Shown: in pieces, positions 34,395 through 42,897 of the stretch | Layout: every line of letters starts with the position of its first letter | Numbering within the stretch: position 1 is the first letter of the stretch | NCBI RefSeq assembly: GCF_005406125.1 | Contig: NZ_BIXZ01000004.1 | Span: 1-64,000 of the forward strand | Source: Haloarcula mannanilytica | GTDB taxonomy: Archaea > Halobacteriota > Halobacteria > Halobacteriales > Haloarculaceae | Length of the DNA: 64,000 nt | Direction of reading: 5' to 3' | The notes under the pieces: generated by a model | Databases searched by the model: none | What the model was told of the DNA's origin: nothing | The model's input: only the letters and a program-made list of their open reading frames with translations | Translations under genes and position numbers: made by a program

Positions 34395-36620
34395 ATGAAC
34401 GAAGTCCAATTGGAAGTGGCGAAAGCGTACCCGAACGACTCGGGGCGCGGTATCGCCAGACTCGACCCCGACACGTTGTTGCATCTCAAGCTCTCTCCGG
34501 GCGACATCATCGAGATCGAGGGGAGCGATACGACCGCGGCGAAGGTGTGGCGCGCTGACCGCCAGGACTGGAACACCGACACCGTCCGCATCGACGGCTT
34601 CACGCGCCAGAACGCCGACGTGGGTATCGGCGAGCGCGTCACCATCCGGAAGGCCGAGGCCGAGAAGGCCGACAAGCTCGTCCTCGCGCCGCCCGAGGAG
34701 GCGTCGGTCCAGTTCGGCTCCGACGCCGCCGGCATGGTTAAACGCCAGATATTGAAACGGCCGGTCGTCGAGCGCGACATCGTCCCGGTGATGTCCTCGA
34801 CGAACCACCCGTTCATGCGCTCGCCGGGCCAGGCTATCCCGCTCATCGCGGTCGAAACCGAGCCCGAGGGCGTCTGTCTTATCACCGAGGACACCGAGGT
34901 GGAACTCCGCGAGGAACCCATCTCCGGCTTCGAGAAGACCGGCGGCGGGATCACCTACGAGGACATCGGCGGCCTCCAGAACGAGATCCAGCGCGTGCGA
35001 GAGATGGTCGAGTTGCCGATGAAACACCCCCAGATCTTCAAGAAGCTCGGCATCGAGCCGCCACAGGGGGTGTTGCTGCATGGCCCGCCCGGCACCGGGA
35101 AGACGCTGCTGGCGAAGGCCGTCGCCAACGAGACTTCGGCCAGCTTCTTCTCCATCGCCGGCCCCGAGATCATCTCGAAGTACTACGGCGAGTCCGAACA
35201 GCAGTTACGCGAGATATTCGAGGACGCGAGCGAGGAGTCGCCCTCGATCATCTTCATCGACGAACTGGACTCCATCGCGCCCAAGCGCGAGGACGTGACC
35301 GGCGAGGTCGAGCGCCGCGTCGTCGCCCAGTTGCTGACGATGATGGACGGCCTCGAATCGCGGGGCCAGGTCATCGTCATCGCCGCGACGAACCGCGTCG
35401 ACAGTGTGGACCCGGCGCTGCGTCGCCCGGGCCGGTTCGACCGCGAAATCGAAATCGGCGTGCCCGACGAAGTGGGTCGGGAGGAAATCCTCCAGATCCA
35501 CACCCGCGGGATGCCGCTGTCCGACGACGTGAACCTCGCCAAACTGGCGACGGACACGCACGGCTTCGTCGGGGCTGACATCGAGAGTCTGACCAAGGAG
35601 GCCGCGATGAAGGCGCTGCGGCGCTACCTCCCCGAAATCGACCTCGACGAGGAGGACATCCCGCCGAGTCTGATCGACCGGATGATAATCAAACGGGACG
35701 ACTTCAAAGGGGCGCTCAACGAGGTGAGTCCATCGGCGATGCGGGAAGTGCTGGTGGAACTCCCGAAGGTGTCCTGGGACAGCGTCGGCGGTCTCAGCGA
35801 TCCCAAAGAGCAGGTTCAGGAGGCCGTCGAGTGGCCGATGAACTCCCCGGAGAAGTTCGAGCGCATGGGCGTGACGCCGCCCTCGGGCGTGTTGCTGTAC
35901 GGTCCGCCCGGCACCGGGAAGACGCTCATGGCGAAAGCTGTCGCCAACGAGACCGACGCCAACTTCATCTCGGTCCGTGGCCCGCAGCTGCTCTCGAAGT
36001 GGGTCGGTGAGAGCGAGAAGGCCATCCGGCAGACGTTCCGAAAGGCCCGCCAGGTCGCCCCGACCATCATCTTCTTCGACGAACTCGACTCGTTAGCACC
36101 GGGTCGGGGCGGCGAGATGGGGTCGAACGTCTCCGAGCGCGTCGTCAACCAGCTCCTGACCGAACTCGACGGGCTAGAGGAGATGGAGGATGTGATGGTC
36201 ATCGGCGCGACCAACCGGCCGGACATGATCGACCCGGCGCTGATCCGTTCGGGCCGGTTCGACCGACTGGTGATGATCGGCGAGCCAGATATCGAGGGCC
36301 GCGAGCAGATACTGAAGATCCACACGGACGACACGCCGCTGTCGCCCGACGTGAGCCTGCGTGAACTGGCCGAGGTCAGTGATGGATTCGTGGGCTCAGA
36401 TCTGGAATCCATCGCCCGGGAAGCCGCCATCGAGGCGCTCCGCGAGGACGACGACGCGGAGGAAGTCGAGATGCGCCACTTCCGGCAGGCGATGGACAGC
36501 GTGCGCCCGACCATCACTGACGACATCCGCGAGTACTACGAGCAGATGGAAGAGGAGTTCAGAGGCGGCTCCAGTCCCCAGCGTCAGGCTGGCACCGGCG
36601 GCCGTATCGGCTTCCAGTAA
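34395..36620 (+). CDS. cdc48: Cdc48/VCP-like AAA ATPase
   Basis: 741 residues. The N-terminal double-psi-barrel domain (1-~190, starting [20 protein letters not shown]) binds substrates and adaptors. The D1 ATPase has Walker [10 protein letters not shown] at about 228-236, Walker B FIDELD, and an arginine-finger segment [13 protein letters not shown]2 repeats these: YGPPGTGKT near 503, FFDELD near 561, and [13 protein letters not shown]. It unfolds proteins for the proteasome in archaea. The C-terminal tail [15 protein letters not shown] lacks the known HbYX proteasome-docking motif. Start and length match the archaeal family. Confidence 0.96.
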   Translation: MNEVQLEVAKAYPNDSGRGIARLDPDTLLHLKLSPGDIIEIEGSDTTAAKVWRADRQDWNTDTVRIDGFTRQNADVGIGERVTIRKAEAEKADKLVLAPPEEASVQFGSDAAGMVKRQILKRPVVERDIVPVMSSTNHPFMRSPGQAIPLIAVETEPEGVCLITEDTEVELREEPISGFEKTGGGITYEDIGGLQNEIQRVREMVELPMKHPQIFKKLGIEPPQGVLLHGPPGTGKTLLAKAVANETSASFFSIAGPEIISKYYGESEQQLREIFEDASEESPSIIFIDELDSIAPKREDVTGEVERRVVAQLLTMMDGLESRGQVIVIAATNRVDSVDPALRRPGRFDREIEIGVPDEVGREEILQIHTRGMPLSDDVNLAKLATDTHGFVGADIESLTKEAAMKALRRYLPEIDLDEEDIPPSLIDRMIIKRDDFKGALNEVSPSAMREVLVELPKVSWDSVGGLSDPKEQVQEAVEWPMNSPEKFERMGVTPPSGVLLYGPPGTGKTLMAKAVANETDANFISVRGPQLLSKWVGESEKAIRQTFRKARQVAPTIIFFDELDSLAPGRGGEMGSNVSERVVNQLLTELDGLEEMEDVMVIGATNRPDMIDPALIRSGRFDRLVMIGEPDIEGREQILKIHTDDTPLSPDVSLRELAEVSDGFVGSDLESIAREAAIEALREDDDAEEVEMRHFRQAMDSVRPTITDDIREYYEQMEEEFRGGSSPQRQAGTGGRIGFQ

Positions 36621-36726
36621 GGCTCCGGCGCTTTCGGTTGCTGTTCTTCACTGCGAGTCGACTGCGCTTTTTCGCCGTGCCGTGTGATTCGACGCTCCCG
36701 AGCGATGCAACGACCGCTGGCCGCAC

Positions 36727-36769
36727 AACACCTGTGTATAATTATTAGATAAATTATACAACCGGTGTT
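36727..36769. promoter_or_regulatory. extended dyad before the MDR oxidoreductase gene
   Basis: TGTATAATT (36,735-36,743), ATTAGATA, AATTATACA (36,752-36,760) is a perfect nine-base inverted repeat. Outside it AACACC and GGTGTT (36,727-36,732 and 36,764-36,769) pair again. The centre would overlap the TATA element about 55-85 bases before the ATG. This looks like an operator for a dimeric repressor. Confidence 0.55.
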
Positions 36770-36818
36770 TGTTTCTCCTTTCGAAGCCCCCTTTCAGGAC
36801 CCGACTGTATAGGGGGTG

Positions 36819-37832
36819 ATGCCGAACACTAATCGCGTTTACAGGCTAGCAAAGCGCCCTGAAGGGACCCCTGACCATGACACATTTGAGCTTTCAGAGG
36901 AGGATGTTCCCGAGCCGGGGCCTGGCGAGGTACTCGTCAAGACGCTATATCTCTCTGTCGACCCGTACATGCGCGACCGGATGAGTGCCGGCGAATCGTA
37001 CGCTGACCCGTGGGACGTAGGCGACGCACTCCGGGGAGCGGTCGTCGGTGAGGTCGTCGAGTCAAACGGCGCGCGCTTCGACGAGGGCGACGTTGTCACC
37101 GGTGACCTGGAGTGGGCGGAGTACGCCACCGCGCCCGGACCGGCCTTGACTGAGGTCAACCCCGAACTCGCACCGATTTCGACGGCCCTGGGCGTGCTGG
37201 GCATGCCAGGCCTGACAGCGTACTTCGGCACCCGAGAGGTGGCACAGCCTGCTGCCGGCGACACCTTCGTCGTCACCGGCGCTGCCGGGGCGGTCGGCTC
37301 CGTCGCGGGTCAGCTCGCCAAACTCCAGGGCGCACATGTCGTCGGCTTCGCCGGCTCCGACGAGAAGGTCTCGTTCCTCGAAGACAAGCTGGGCTTCGAT
37401 GTCGGTATCAACTACAAGACGACCGACGACTACCAGGCCGCACTGGACGAGGCCGCGCCGGACGGCGTCGACGCTTACTTCGATAACGTCGGCGGGCCGA
37501 TCACCGACGCGGTGTTCACGCGGCTCAACACCGACGCCCGCGTGGCCGTCTGTGGACAGATATCCATGTACAACGACGAAGATGTCCCGGTTGGTCCCCG
37601 GAAGCTGACCCAGGTCATCCAGTCCCGCGCGACCGTCCAGGGACTTCTGGTCTCTGACTTCGAGCCGCGGTTCGAGGAAGCGACGAAACAGCTCGGGGAG
37701 TGGGTCGCCTCGGGAGAGATTTCGTACCGAGAAACGGTTACCGAAGGCATCGAGAACGCCCCCGACGCGTTCCTCGGGCTGTTCGAGGGCGAGAACATCG
37801 GGAAGCAGCTCGTCCAGGTCGCAGAGCGGTAG
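36819..37832 (+). CDS. zinc-independent NADPH oxidoreductase of the MDR superfamily
   Basis: 337 residues from ATG 36,819 (MPNTNRVYRLAKRPEGTPDH). PYMRDRMS and the glycine-rich GAAGAVGSVAG (about 154-164) place it in the leukotriene B4 dehydrogenase/alkenal or curcumin reductase group. GINYKT, YFDNVGG and PRKLTQVIQSRATVQGLL are also typical, and no catalytic-zinc ligands are present. It reduces activated double bonds using NADPH. It is monocistronic, with an extended dyad upstream that suggests regulation. A GTG at 36,816 precedes the ATG by one codon. Confidence 0.85.
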   Translation: MPNTNRVYRLAKRPEGTPDHDTFELSEEDVPEPGPGEVLVKTLYLSVDPYMRDRMSAGESYADPWDVGDALRGAVVGEVVESNGARFDEGDVVTGDLEWAEYATAPGPALTEVNPELAPISTALGVLGMPGLTAYFGTREVAQPAAGDTFVVTGAAGAVGSVAGQLAKLQGAHVVGFAGSDEKVSFLEDKLGFDVGINYKTTDDYQAALDEAAPDGVDAYFDNVGGPITDAVFTRLNTDARVAVCGQISMYNDEDVPVGPRKLTQVIQSRATVQGLLVSDFEPRFEEATKQLGEWVASGEISYRETVTEGIENAPDAFLGLFEGENIGKQLVQVAER

Positions 37833-37850
37833 AAAAACCGACTGGCCGAG

Positions 37851-38993
37851 TTACAGTTCGCCGAGTTTGCGGAGGAGCTGGCCGCGGTACTCCTCGTCGG
37901 CCTGAACGCCTTTCAGTTCGAGGACGTTCCGTTCGAGCTTATCGAGCGCGACGTTGAACGCGGTTTCAGCGCCGTAGCCCTCGCCGGAGCCGGCCGCCTG
38001 GCCCTTGTTGGTCCGGAGCCGGATCTGACACTGGATGAGCGGCGTGCCACGGAGCTTCTCCTTGTGCTCGTGGAAGCGGACGTGGGCGTGCTGGACCTGC
38101 ATCGCCCCGTACTTGTCGACGACCGTCTCGATGTCCGACCGGATGTCCGCACGCGAGATGGTGTCCAGCAGTTTGATGTTCGTGATCTGCACGTCCATGT
38201 GCTCTTCCTCGGTGTAGGTCAGCGCGCGGAGCACGTCGGTCTTCGTGAGAATGCCGGCGACGTGTGCGTCGTCGTCTGCCGGCGTGACCACGAGGCCAGC
38301 GAAGTCGTTTTCGAGCATCCGCGCAACGGCGTCCTCGACGGAGTCGTCGAGCTTCGCCGTCTCGACCGGGCTGCTCATCACATCGTAGACAGGCATGTCG
38401 AGCACGCGCTCGATTTCGCCCGAACGGTCGCCCCGAGTCGTCTTGTTCATGTCCCGGACGACGACATCGACGATGTCGTGGCGGGTCACCATCCCGCTCA
38501 GGTCGTCATCGTCGTCGAGCACCGGCAGTCGGGAGATGCCGTGCTTCCGGAGGAGATTGACGACTTGCCCGACGTTGGTGTCCTCAGAGACCGTGATGAC
38601 ATCCCGGGTGTAGATGTCCTCGACGCGCAACGCATCGAGGTTGTGGAGGACGGCAGCGAGGATATCGTCCTCGGTGACGATACCCCAGAGCTCGCCCGCC
38701 TCGAAGACGGGTGCGAGCTTGACACCACCCTCGACGAGGACGCGCGCGACCTCGCGCACGTCGTCGGTGCGCTCGACTTTCGGCGCCGAGCGCGTCATCG
38801 CCCCCGCTTTCGCGTTGTCCTCGACGTGGGACTGGACCAGCTGTTTCTGCGTGATAACGCCAGCGTACTCACCGTCTTCCCTGACGATGATGCCTTTGGG
38901 GTTCTCGCGCTCGAAGATAGACCGGACTTTCCCCAGGCGTTTGTTGGCGTCGACCTCGACAAACTTTCTGGTGGCGATATCAGCAATATCCAT
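37851..38993 (-). CDS. four-CBS protein with a ribosome-hibernation-factor-like C-terminus
   Basis: 380 residues. Four CBS motifs make two Bateman pairs: ADIATRKFVEVDANKRLGKV, MTRSAPKVERTDDVREVARV, IYTRDVITVSEDTNVGQVVN and VMSSPVETAKLDDSVEDAVA. They end in GIVTEDDIL, GMVTRHDIV and GILTKTDVL strands that usually bind adenine nucleotides. From about 285, VQITNIKLLDTISRADIRSD, QHAHVRFHEHKEKLRGTPLI and YGAETAFNVALDKLERNVLE look like the S30AE/HPF fold. I infer an energy-sensing ribosome or RNA-binding factor. It is convergent with the oxidoreductase gene. Confidence 0.75.
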   Translation of the reverse strand: MDIADIATRKFVEVDANKRLGKVRSIFERENPKGIIVREDGEYAGVITQKQLVQSHVEDNAKAGAMTRSAPKVERTDDVREVARVLVEGGVKLAPVFEAGELWGIVTEDDILAAVLHNLDALRVEDIYTRDVITVSEDTNVGQVVNLLRKHGISRLPVLDDDDDLSGMVTRHDIVDVVVRDMNKTTRGDRSGEIERVLDMPVYDVMSSPVETAKLDDSVEDAVARMLENDFAGLVVTPADDDAHVAGILTKTDVLRALTYTEEEHMDVQITNIKLLDTISRADIRSDIETVVDKYGAMQVQHAHVRFHEHKEKLRGTPLIQCQIRLRTNKGQAAGSGEGYGAETAFNVALDKLERNVLELKGVQADEEYRGQLLRKLGEL

Positions 38994-39095
38994 CGTGCTT
39001 CACAGTTCGAAGGTTCTACGTGAAGGGTTATCAAGGTTGGTTTAATCCCCGAGAACCGGGAGACGGGCCAACCTTTAGGATCCTGGAACCGACGT

Positions 39096-39422
39096 ATGGG
39101 TGTGCTTCCAGACATCGGCGTGTTCGGTCCCTACACGTATCTGGTCACGGAGGTCGTTTGGGGCGCTGTCGCCATCGCGCTGCTGTGGCGTGCAGGGGCG
39201 CTCCGACGGGCAGCCACGACCATTGCCGTCCTCTATCCCATCGCGTACGTCTGGGACTGGTACACGCTCACTGTCGGCATCTTCGCAATCACGCTCAGGA
39301 CCGGCGTCGATTTCCTCGGCATCCCTATCGAGGAACACATCTTCATCGTCGTGGTTCCCGCGCTCGTCCTCGGCATCCACGAAAACGTGCACGGTCGTTC
39401 CTCCGGTTCCAACAGCGAATAG
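39096..39422 (+). CDS. small membrane protein with a lycopene cyclase (CrtY-c/d) domain
   Basis: 108 residues, three membrane helices. TYLVTEVVWGAVAIALLWRA, AVLYPIAYVWDWYTL and GIPIEEHIFIVVVPALVLGI form the PIEE-containing unit of heterodimeric lycopene beta-cyclases and of bisanhydrobacterioruberin-related membrane enzymes. Haloarchaeal fusion proteins carry two such units; this has one, so it would need a partner or act as a homodimer. No carotenoid gene is near. A role in carotenoid cyclisation is an inference from the domain alone. Confidence 0.7.
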   Translation: MGVLPDIGVFGPYTYLVTEVVWGAVAIALLWRAGALRRAATTIAVLYPIAYVWDWYTLTVGIFAITLRTGVDFLGIPIEEHIFIVVVPALVLGIHENVHGRSSGSNSE

Positions 39423-39603
39423 TTAGCGACCCGACGTTTGTTTCGACCGTTAACTGATACTGTCTCGGAGTTACAACTGGAAACAGAGCCGCTCACTAAA
39501 TATGTCTATTTTACACGATTGAGGCCCTGATACCCGTTTCTGAGCTATGCAGACATCTCTCACAGTAGCTATATGTGACAGCCGAGAGTGCTGTCAGATA
39601 TCT

Positions 39604-40095
39604 ATGAGTGATACGACGCCGACACCTCACCTCGAACTGTACGTCCGGTCGATGCTCCCCGACGGCGCACACGAGCGACAGGAAGCAGTCATCACCCAAC
39701 TCGAAACGCTCGACGAGAACGACCACATCGACGGGTTCAACGTCATCGTCTGGGGCAAACAGATCGCGCCCCAGTCGGCCGCCGCACGGACAGAAGAAGG
39801 CAAGTACATTCTCAATCGCGTCGCCGAGTTCAAGCAGTGGGCACTGACCAACAACGTCTCGCTCGAATCGTTCTATCAGGACACGACCGTTGACTCGGAA
39901 GCGGCGGCGTCGGCCTACGATGCCATGGCGCTGCCCGTCATGGGGCTGGCCGAGTACGACGGCAACGAACTCGCCCACGTCGCACCCTGTACGAAAGACG
40001 ACGTTGTCCACACGATCATGGACCGGCTTGAGCGCCTCAAAGCGGGCCAGCCACCCGCGCTCGACACGGAACACAGTGGCGTGAGCGTTGTCTGA
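39604..40095 (+). CDS. conserved haloarchaeal protein, unknown function
   Basis: 163 residues from ATG 39,604 (MSDTTPTPHLELYVRSMLPD); 57 further bases in frame upstream to ATG 39,547 add a cysteine-containing sequence with no support. RHLELYVR-type start, EEGKYILNRVAEFKQWALTN and a C-terminal VHTIMDRLERLKAG helix recur in haloarchaeal genomes from memory, but I know no function. The protein is acidic and lacks membrane spans. It is convergent with the small PadR-like gene. Confidence 0.65.
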   Translation: MSDTTPTPHLELYVRSMLPDGAHERQEAVITQLETLDENDHIDGFNVIVWGKQIAPQSAAARTEEGKYILNRVAEFKQWALTNNVSLESFYQDTTVDSEAAASAYDAMALPVMGLAEYDGNELAHVAPCTKDDVVHTIMDRLERLKAGQPPALDTEHSGVSVV

Positions 40096-40115
40096 AGAAA
40101 CTATTCTGATACTCG

Positions 40116-40475
40116 CTACGAGGACCGGATCGTCTCGACGTACGGCTCGAACTCCTCTGCCTCCGACAGTGCTTCGAGTACGTCGTCGGCGTCCCCGACC
40201 AGTTCGTACCCCGGTCGCCCTTTCCCTGTCGGCGACTCCGTCTGTTCGTTCGCCAACAGACCCTCGTCCGCGAGTCGACCCAATGTCGCGATGACTTCCT
40301 GGCGCTCGACGCCGCCGAAGGGCTGGCGTTCGATGTCCGCAAGATGTGCCTTCATGGTCTGTGTCACGTGATAGGAATGGGCCGGCGTTTCGTCGGCCGT
40401 TTCGAGTTCCGCAACCGCGAGCAGCACGAACTGTTCGAACGCGTCCGCCGACTGGACCTGATCTCGCATATACAT
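40116..40475 (-). CDS. PadR-like winged-helix protein
   Basis: 119 residues. Helices DAFEQFVLLAVAELETADET and SYHVTQTMKAHLADIERQPF lead to a wing with RQEVIATLGRLADEGLLANE. GKGRPGYELVGDADDVLEAL follows, the typical wHTH with the RGRP-like turn. It resembles PadR or Orc-associated winged helices of haloarchaea. Probably a transcription regulator; target unknown. The start is ATG 40,475, or ATG 40,469 two codons on. Confidence 0.7.
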   Translation of the reverse strand: MYMRDQVQSADAFEQFVLLAVAELETADETPAHSYHVTQTMKAHLADIERQPFGGVERQEVIATLGRLADEGLLANEQTESPTGKGRPGYELVGDADDVLEALSEAEEFEPYVETIRSS

Positions 40476-40534
40476 GTCTCTACACGGTCAGGGCAAGAAG
40501 GTACTGGACGGTGCACCCGTGCCAGTTCGCAGTG

Positions 40535-41248
40535 TCACCGCGGCTTCGTCGAAACGTACACCGGTGTCGGAAACACGGCTTCGACGAGCCGTTCCCCTGC
40601 GTCCGAGGCAAGGGCCAGTTCCAGCGGCTTGGCGAACGTATCGAGCAGGCGCTGGTTCGTGTTAGACCGGTCGAGGTCGGCTTCAAGTAACTCCGCCGAC
40701 CGGAACTCGACGCTGTCGAAATGCTCCGACAGTTCCCTGCGGACCGTGACCGACCACACGGGGTGGTAGGCGACCTGATACCACTTCTCGCCTCGGCCGT
40801 ACTGCTTGTCGTATGGCTTTGCGATCCGATTCCCGAGCGCTTTTGGCAGCCAGGGCATCCCGAACGGATAGCCGTGGCCATCGCCTGGCCAGGCACGGTT
40901 CGGACAGATCGACACGAAGACCCCATCGTCTGTCAGGACACGGGCTGTCTCGGCGATGAGTCGCTTCTCGTCCGGGACGTGCTCGAACACCATGTTAGAG
41001 ATGATCGCGTCAACGCTGTTGTCCGGCAGCGGCATCGTCTCCCCCTCCGCTTGCACGGCGTCACAGTTGCATGCGGCCGCCTCGTCGTCGAAGTCGATGT
41101 CGAGAACGATGGCCCGACAACCGATGCTCTCGGCGAGTTCGGACGCGATCTTCCCGTCCTTGGCACCGATATCGAGGAGGACGGCGTCCTCGTCCAGAGA
41201 ATCTGAAAGGGCAGATTCGTACAGTTGCTTGAAGACTGGCGAAGTCAT
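40535..41248 (-). CDS. class I SAM-dependent methyltransferase
   Basis: 237 residues. Motif I is VLLDIGAKDGKIASELAES (slightly altered from GxGxG: GAKDG). Then IVLDIDFDDEA (acidic strand 2) and the late strand-4 segment MPLPDNSVDAIISNMVFEHV. HVPDEKRLIAETARVLTDDG is typical of Methyltransf_11/UbiE-type enzymes. The substrate is unknown. ICPNRAWPGDGHGYPFGMPW and LPKALGNRIAKPYDKQYGRG form a longer insertion, as in glycan- or lipid-related methyltransferases. A small dyad (TGGCT-GTTA-AGCCA) lies about 45 bases upstream. Confidence 0.85.
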   Translation of the reverse strand: MTSPVFKQLYESALSDSLDEDAVLLDIGAKDGKIASELAESIGCRAIVLDIDFDDEAAACNCDAVQAEGETMPLPDNSVDAIISNMVFEHVPDEKRLIAETARVLTDDGVFVSICPNRAWPGDGHGYPFGMPWLPKALGNRIAKPYDKQYGRGEKWYQVAYHPVWSVTVRRELSEHFDSVEFRSAELLEADLDRSNTNQRLLDTFAKPLELALASDAGERLVEAVFPTPVYVSTKPR

Positions 41249-41648
41249 ATGTCCCGGTGGGGAGTGAATGAACGACCGTCTCCAATATCACTATCTGGCT
41301 GTTAAGCCAAATAAGTGATTGATAAGTGAAGTAACTACCGACGGCCCTTCTGGCCTGGATTGACAGGGCCGCGTAATCACTGTATAACGACCCCTCCGAG
41401 CCCCCGGTATCGCGGTTGTACGGTCGAGACCCCACAGCAGGCGACGTTCAGATACGTTCGATTCGGTCAGCTTACCACTGCACACGTACGGTCATCGAGG
41501 AACGCTCGCTACGCTCGTCGGTTGCGCCGTCAGTAATGGGTTCGGGCGGATTGTGAACCAGAGAAAGACTCACTTCGTTCGTCATTCAGGGTTCAAATGG
41601 CCCTCACGAACGCTTCCGCCGCTCCCGAATTGGTTGCGACAGAAATAG
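41249..41648. other. intergenic region with a tRNA-end repeat
   Basis: 400 bases without a supported gene. The methyltransferase promoter is probably near 41,290-41,330. A partial copy of the tRNA-Val 3' end occurs at 41,537-41,559; see that entry. The G+C content is lower than in the genes on either side. Confidence 0.5.
41537..41559 (-). repeat. partial copy of the tRNA-Val 3' end (att-like)
   Basis: TGGGTTCGGGCGGATT (16 bases) matches the tRNA 3' end exactly, then one extra G, then TGAACC again. It sits 90 bases downstream of the tRNA on the same strand. Such duplications arise when an integrase uses a tRNA 3' end as attachment site. Confidence 0.6.
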
Positions 41649-41723
41649 TGGGTTCGGGCGGATTTGAACCGCCGGCCTCCTCCATGTCAAGGAGGTGTCA
41701 TAACCGACCTAGACCACGAACCC
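41649..41723 (-). tRNA. tRNA-Val (anticodon GAC)
   Basis: The minus strand reads GGGTTCG as the 5' acceptor strand and CGAACCC plus discriminator A at the 3' end. The anticodon arm is CTCCT-TGACATG-GAGGA, giving anticodon GAC (valine). The T-arm loop sequence GGTTCAAATCC is canonical. 75 nt, no intron. No CCA is encoded. It lies upstream of, and divergent from, the trp operon. Confidence 0.92.
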
Positions 41724-41853
41724 TCACTGCGAGGTACACTACAGTGTTCCCGGTGGGTGTAATTGAAGGTTTCGAATTCAGTACCGCCACGTCGTCTGTT
41801 GATTGCTCACACATGTCCGTTGACGGACAGGGGTCCCGATAGCCTTAAGTCAA

Positions 41854-41869
41854 TGTACGGATTTGTACA
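41854..41869. promoter_or_regulatory. paired TGTAC motifs before trpD
   Basis: TGTACG (41,854-41,859) and TGTACA (41,864-41,869) are ten bases apart, 33-48 bases before the trpD ATG. TGTACA is the TRP-box core bound by TrpY in Methanothermobacter. Its use by haloarchaea is not known to me. The placement around the promoter suggests a tryptophan operator. Confidence 0.4.
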
Positions 41870-41901
41870 TCACAACACGAAATAGTCCATTGGTGAATAC
41901 A

Positions 41902-42897
41902 ATGAAAGAGTACATCGAACGCGTCACTGACGGCGAGGACCTGACACAGGACGAAGCACGGACCGTTGCGACGACTGTCTTCGAGGACGCGACCGAGGCC
42001 CAGATCGGCGCGCTCTTGACGGCACTGCGGGCGAAGGGCGAGACTGAGGCCGAGATCGCCGGCTTCGCCCAGGGGATGCGCGACGCCGCACGAACCATCC
42101 GGCCGGACCGGGAGGGGCTGGTCGACACCTGCGGGACCGGCGGTGACGACTACAACACCATCAACGTCTCGACGACGAGCGCCATCGTCGCGGCCGGTGC
42201 CGGCGTCCCGATTGCCAAACACGGCAACTACTCGGTGTCCTCTTCGTCGGGGAGCGCCGACGTGCTCGAAGAGGTCGGCGTCGACATTGAGGCCGAACCG
42301 CCGGAAGTCGAGGAGACAATCGAACGCGAGGGTATCGGCTTCATGCTCGCGCCCGTGTTCCACCCGGCGATGAAGGCCGTTATCGGCCCGCGACAGGAAC
42401 TCGGGATGCGCACAGTCTTCAACATCCTCGGGCCGCTGACGAACCCCGCCGACGCGGACGCGCAGGTGCTTGGCGTCTACGACCCGGACCTCGTTCCCGT
42501 GATGGCCGAAGCGCTGGCCCGGCTGGATGTCGAGCGGGCGCTGGTCGTCCACGGCGACGGTCTCGACGAGATCGCTATCCACGGCGAGACGGCCGTTGCG
42601 GAGGTCACCGGCGACCGGATCGCCGAATACACCATCACACCGGAGGACATGGGCCTGGAGACCCACGACATCGAGGCGATTGCCGGGGGCACGCCGGAAG
42701 AGAACGCGGCCGACCTCCGCGGCATCGTTTCGGGTGAAGTCACCGGCCCGAAGCGAGACATCATCCTCGCCAATGCCGGCGCGGCCATCTACGTCGCTGG
42801 GGTCGCCGACACGCACGAGGACGGGGTCGAACAAGCCAGACAGGCCATCGAGTCGGGCGCGGCGGCCGACAAACTTGAGGATCTGATCGGGGCATGA
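41902..42897 (+). CDS. trpD: anthranilate phosphoribosyltransferase
   Basis: 331 residues from ATG 41,902 (MKEYIERVTDGEDLTQDEAR); an in-frame TTG at 41,863 would reach into the operator-like region. Catalytic loops: DTCGTGGDDYNTINVST (PRPP binding), VPIAKHGNYSVSSSSGSADV, and FMLAPVFHPAMK with GPLTNPA. It joins anthranilate and PRPP in step 2 of tryptophan synthesis. First of the trpD-F-E-G operon; its stop overlaps trpF by four bases (ATGA). Confidence 0.96.
   Translation: MKEYIERVTDGEDLTQDEARTVATTVFEDATEAQIGALLTALRAKGETEAEIAGFAQGMRDAARTIRPDREGLVDTCGTGGDDYNTINVSTTSAIVAAGAGVPIAKHGNYSVSSSSGSADVLEEVGVDIEAEPPEVEETIEREGIGFMLAPVFHPAMKAVIGPRQELGMRTVFNILGPLTNPADADAQVLGVYDPDLVPVMAEALARLDVERALVVHGDGLDEIAIHGETAVAEVTGDRIAEYTITPEDMGLETHDIEAIAGGTPEENAADLRGIVSGEVTGPKRDIILANAGAAIYVAGVADTHEDGVEQARQAIESGAAADKLEDLIGA

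Noticed and set aside
38064-39023. A 319-codon plus-strand frame over the CBS gene
   Set aside because: It is the reverse shadow of a GC-rich gene with clear CBS motifs on the other strand.
41845-42834. A 329-codon minus-strand frame over trpD
   Set aside because: Shadow of trpD, whose catalytic motifs are unambiguous.
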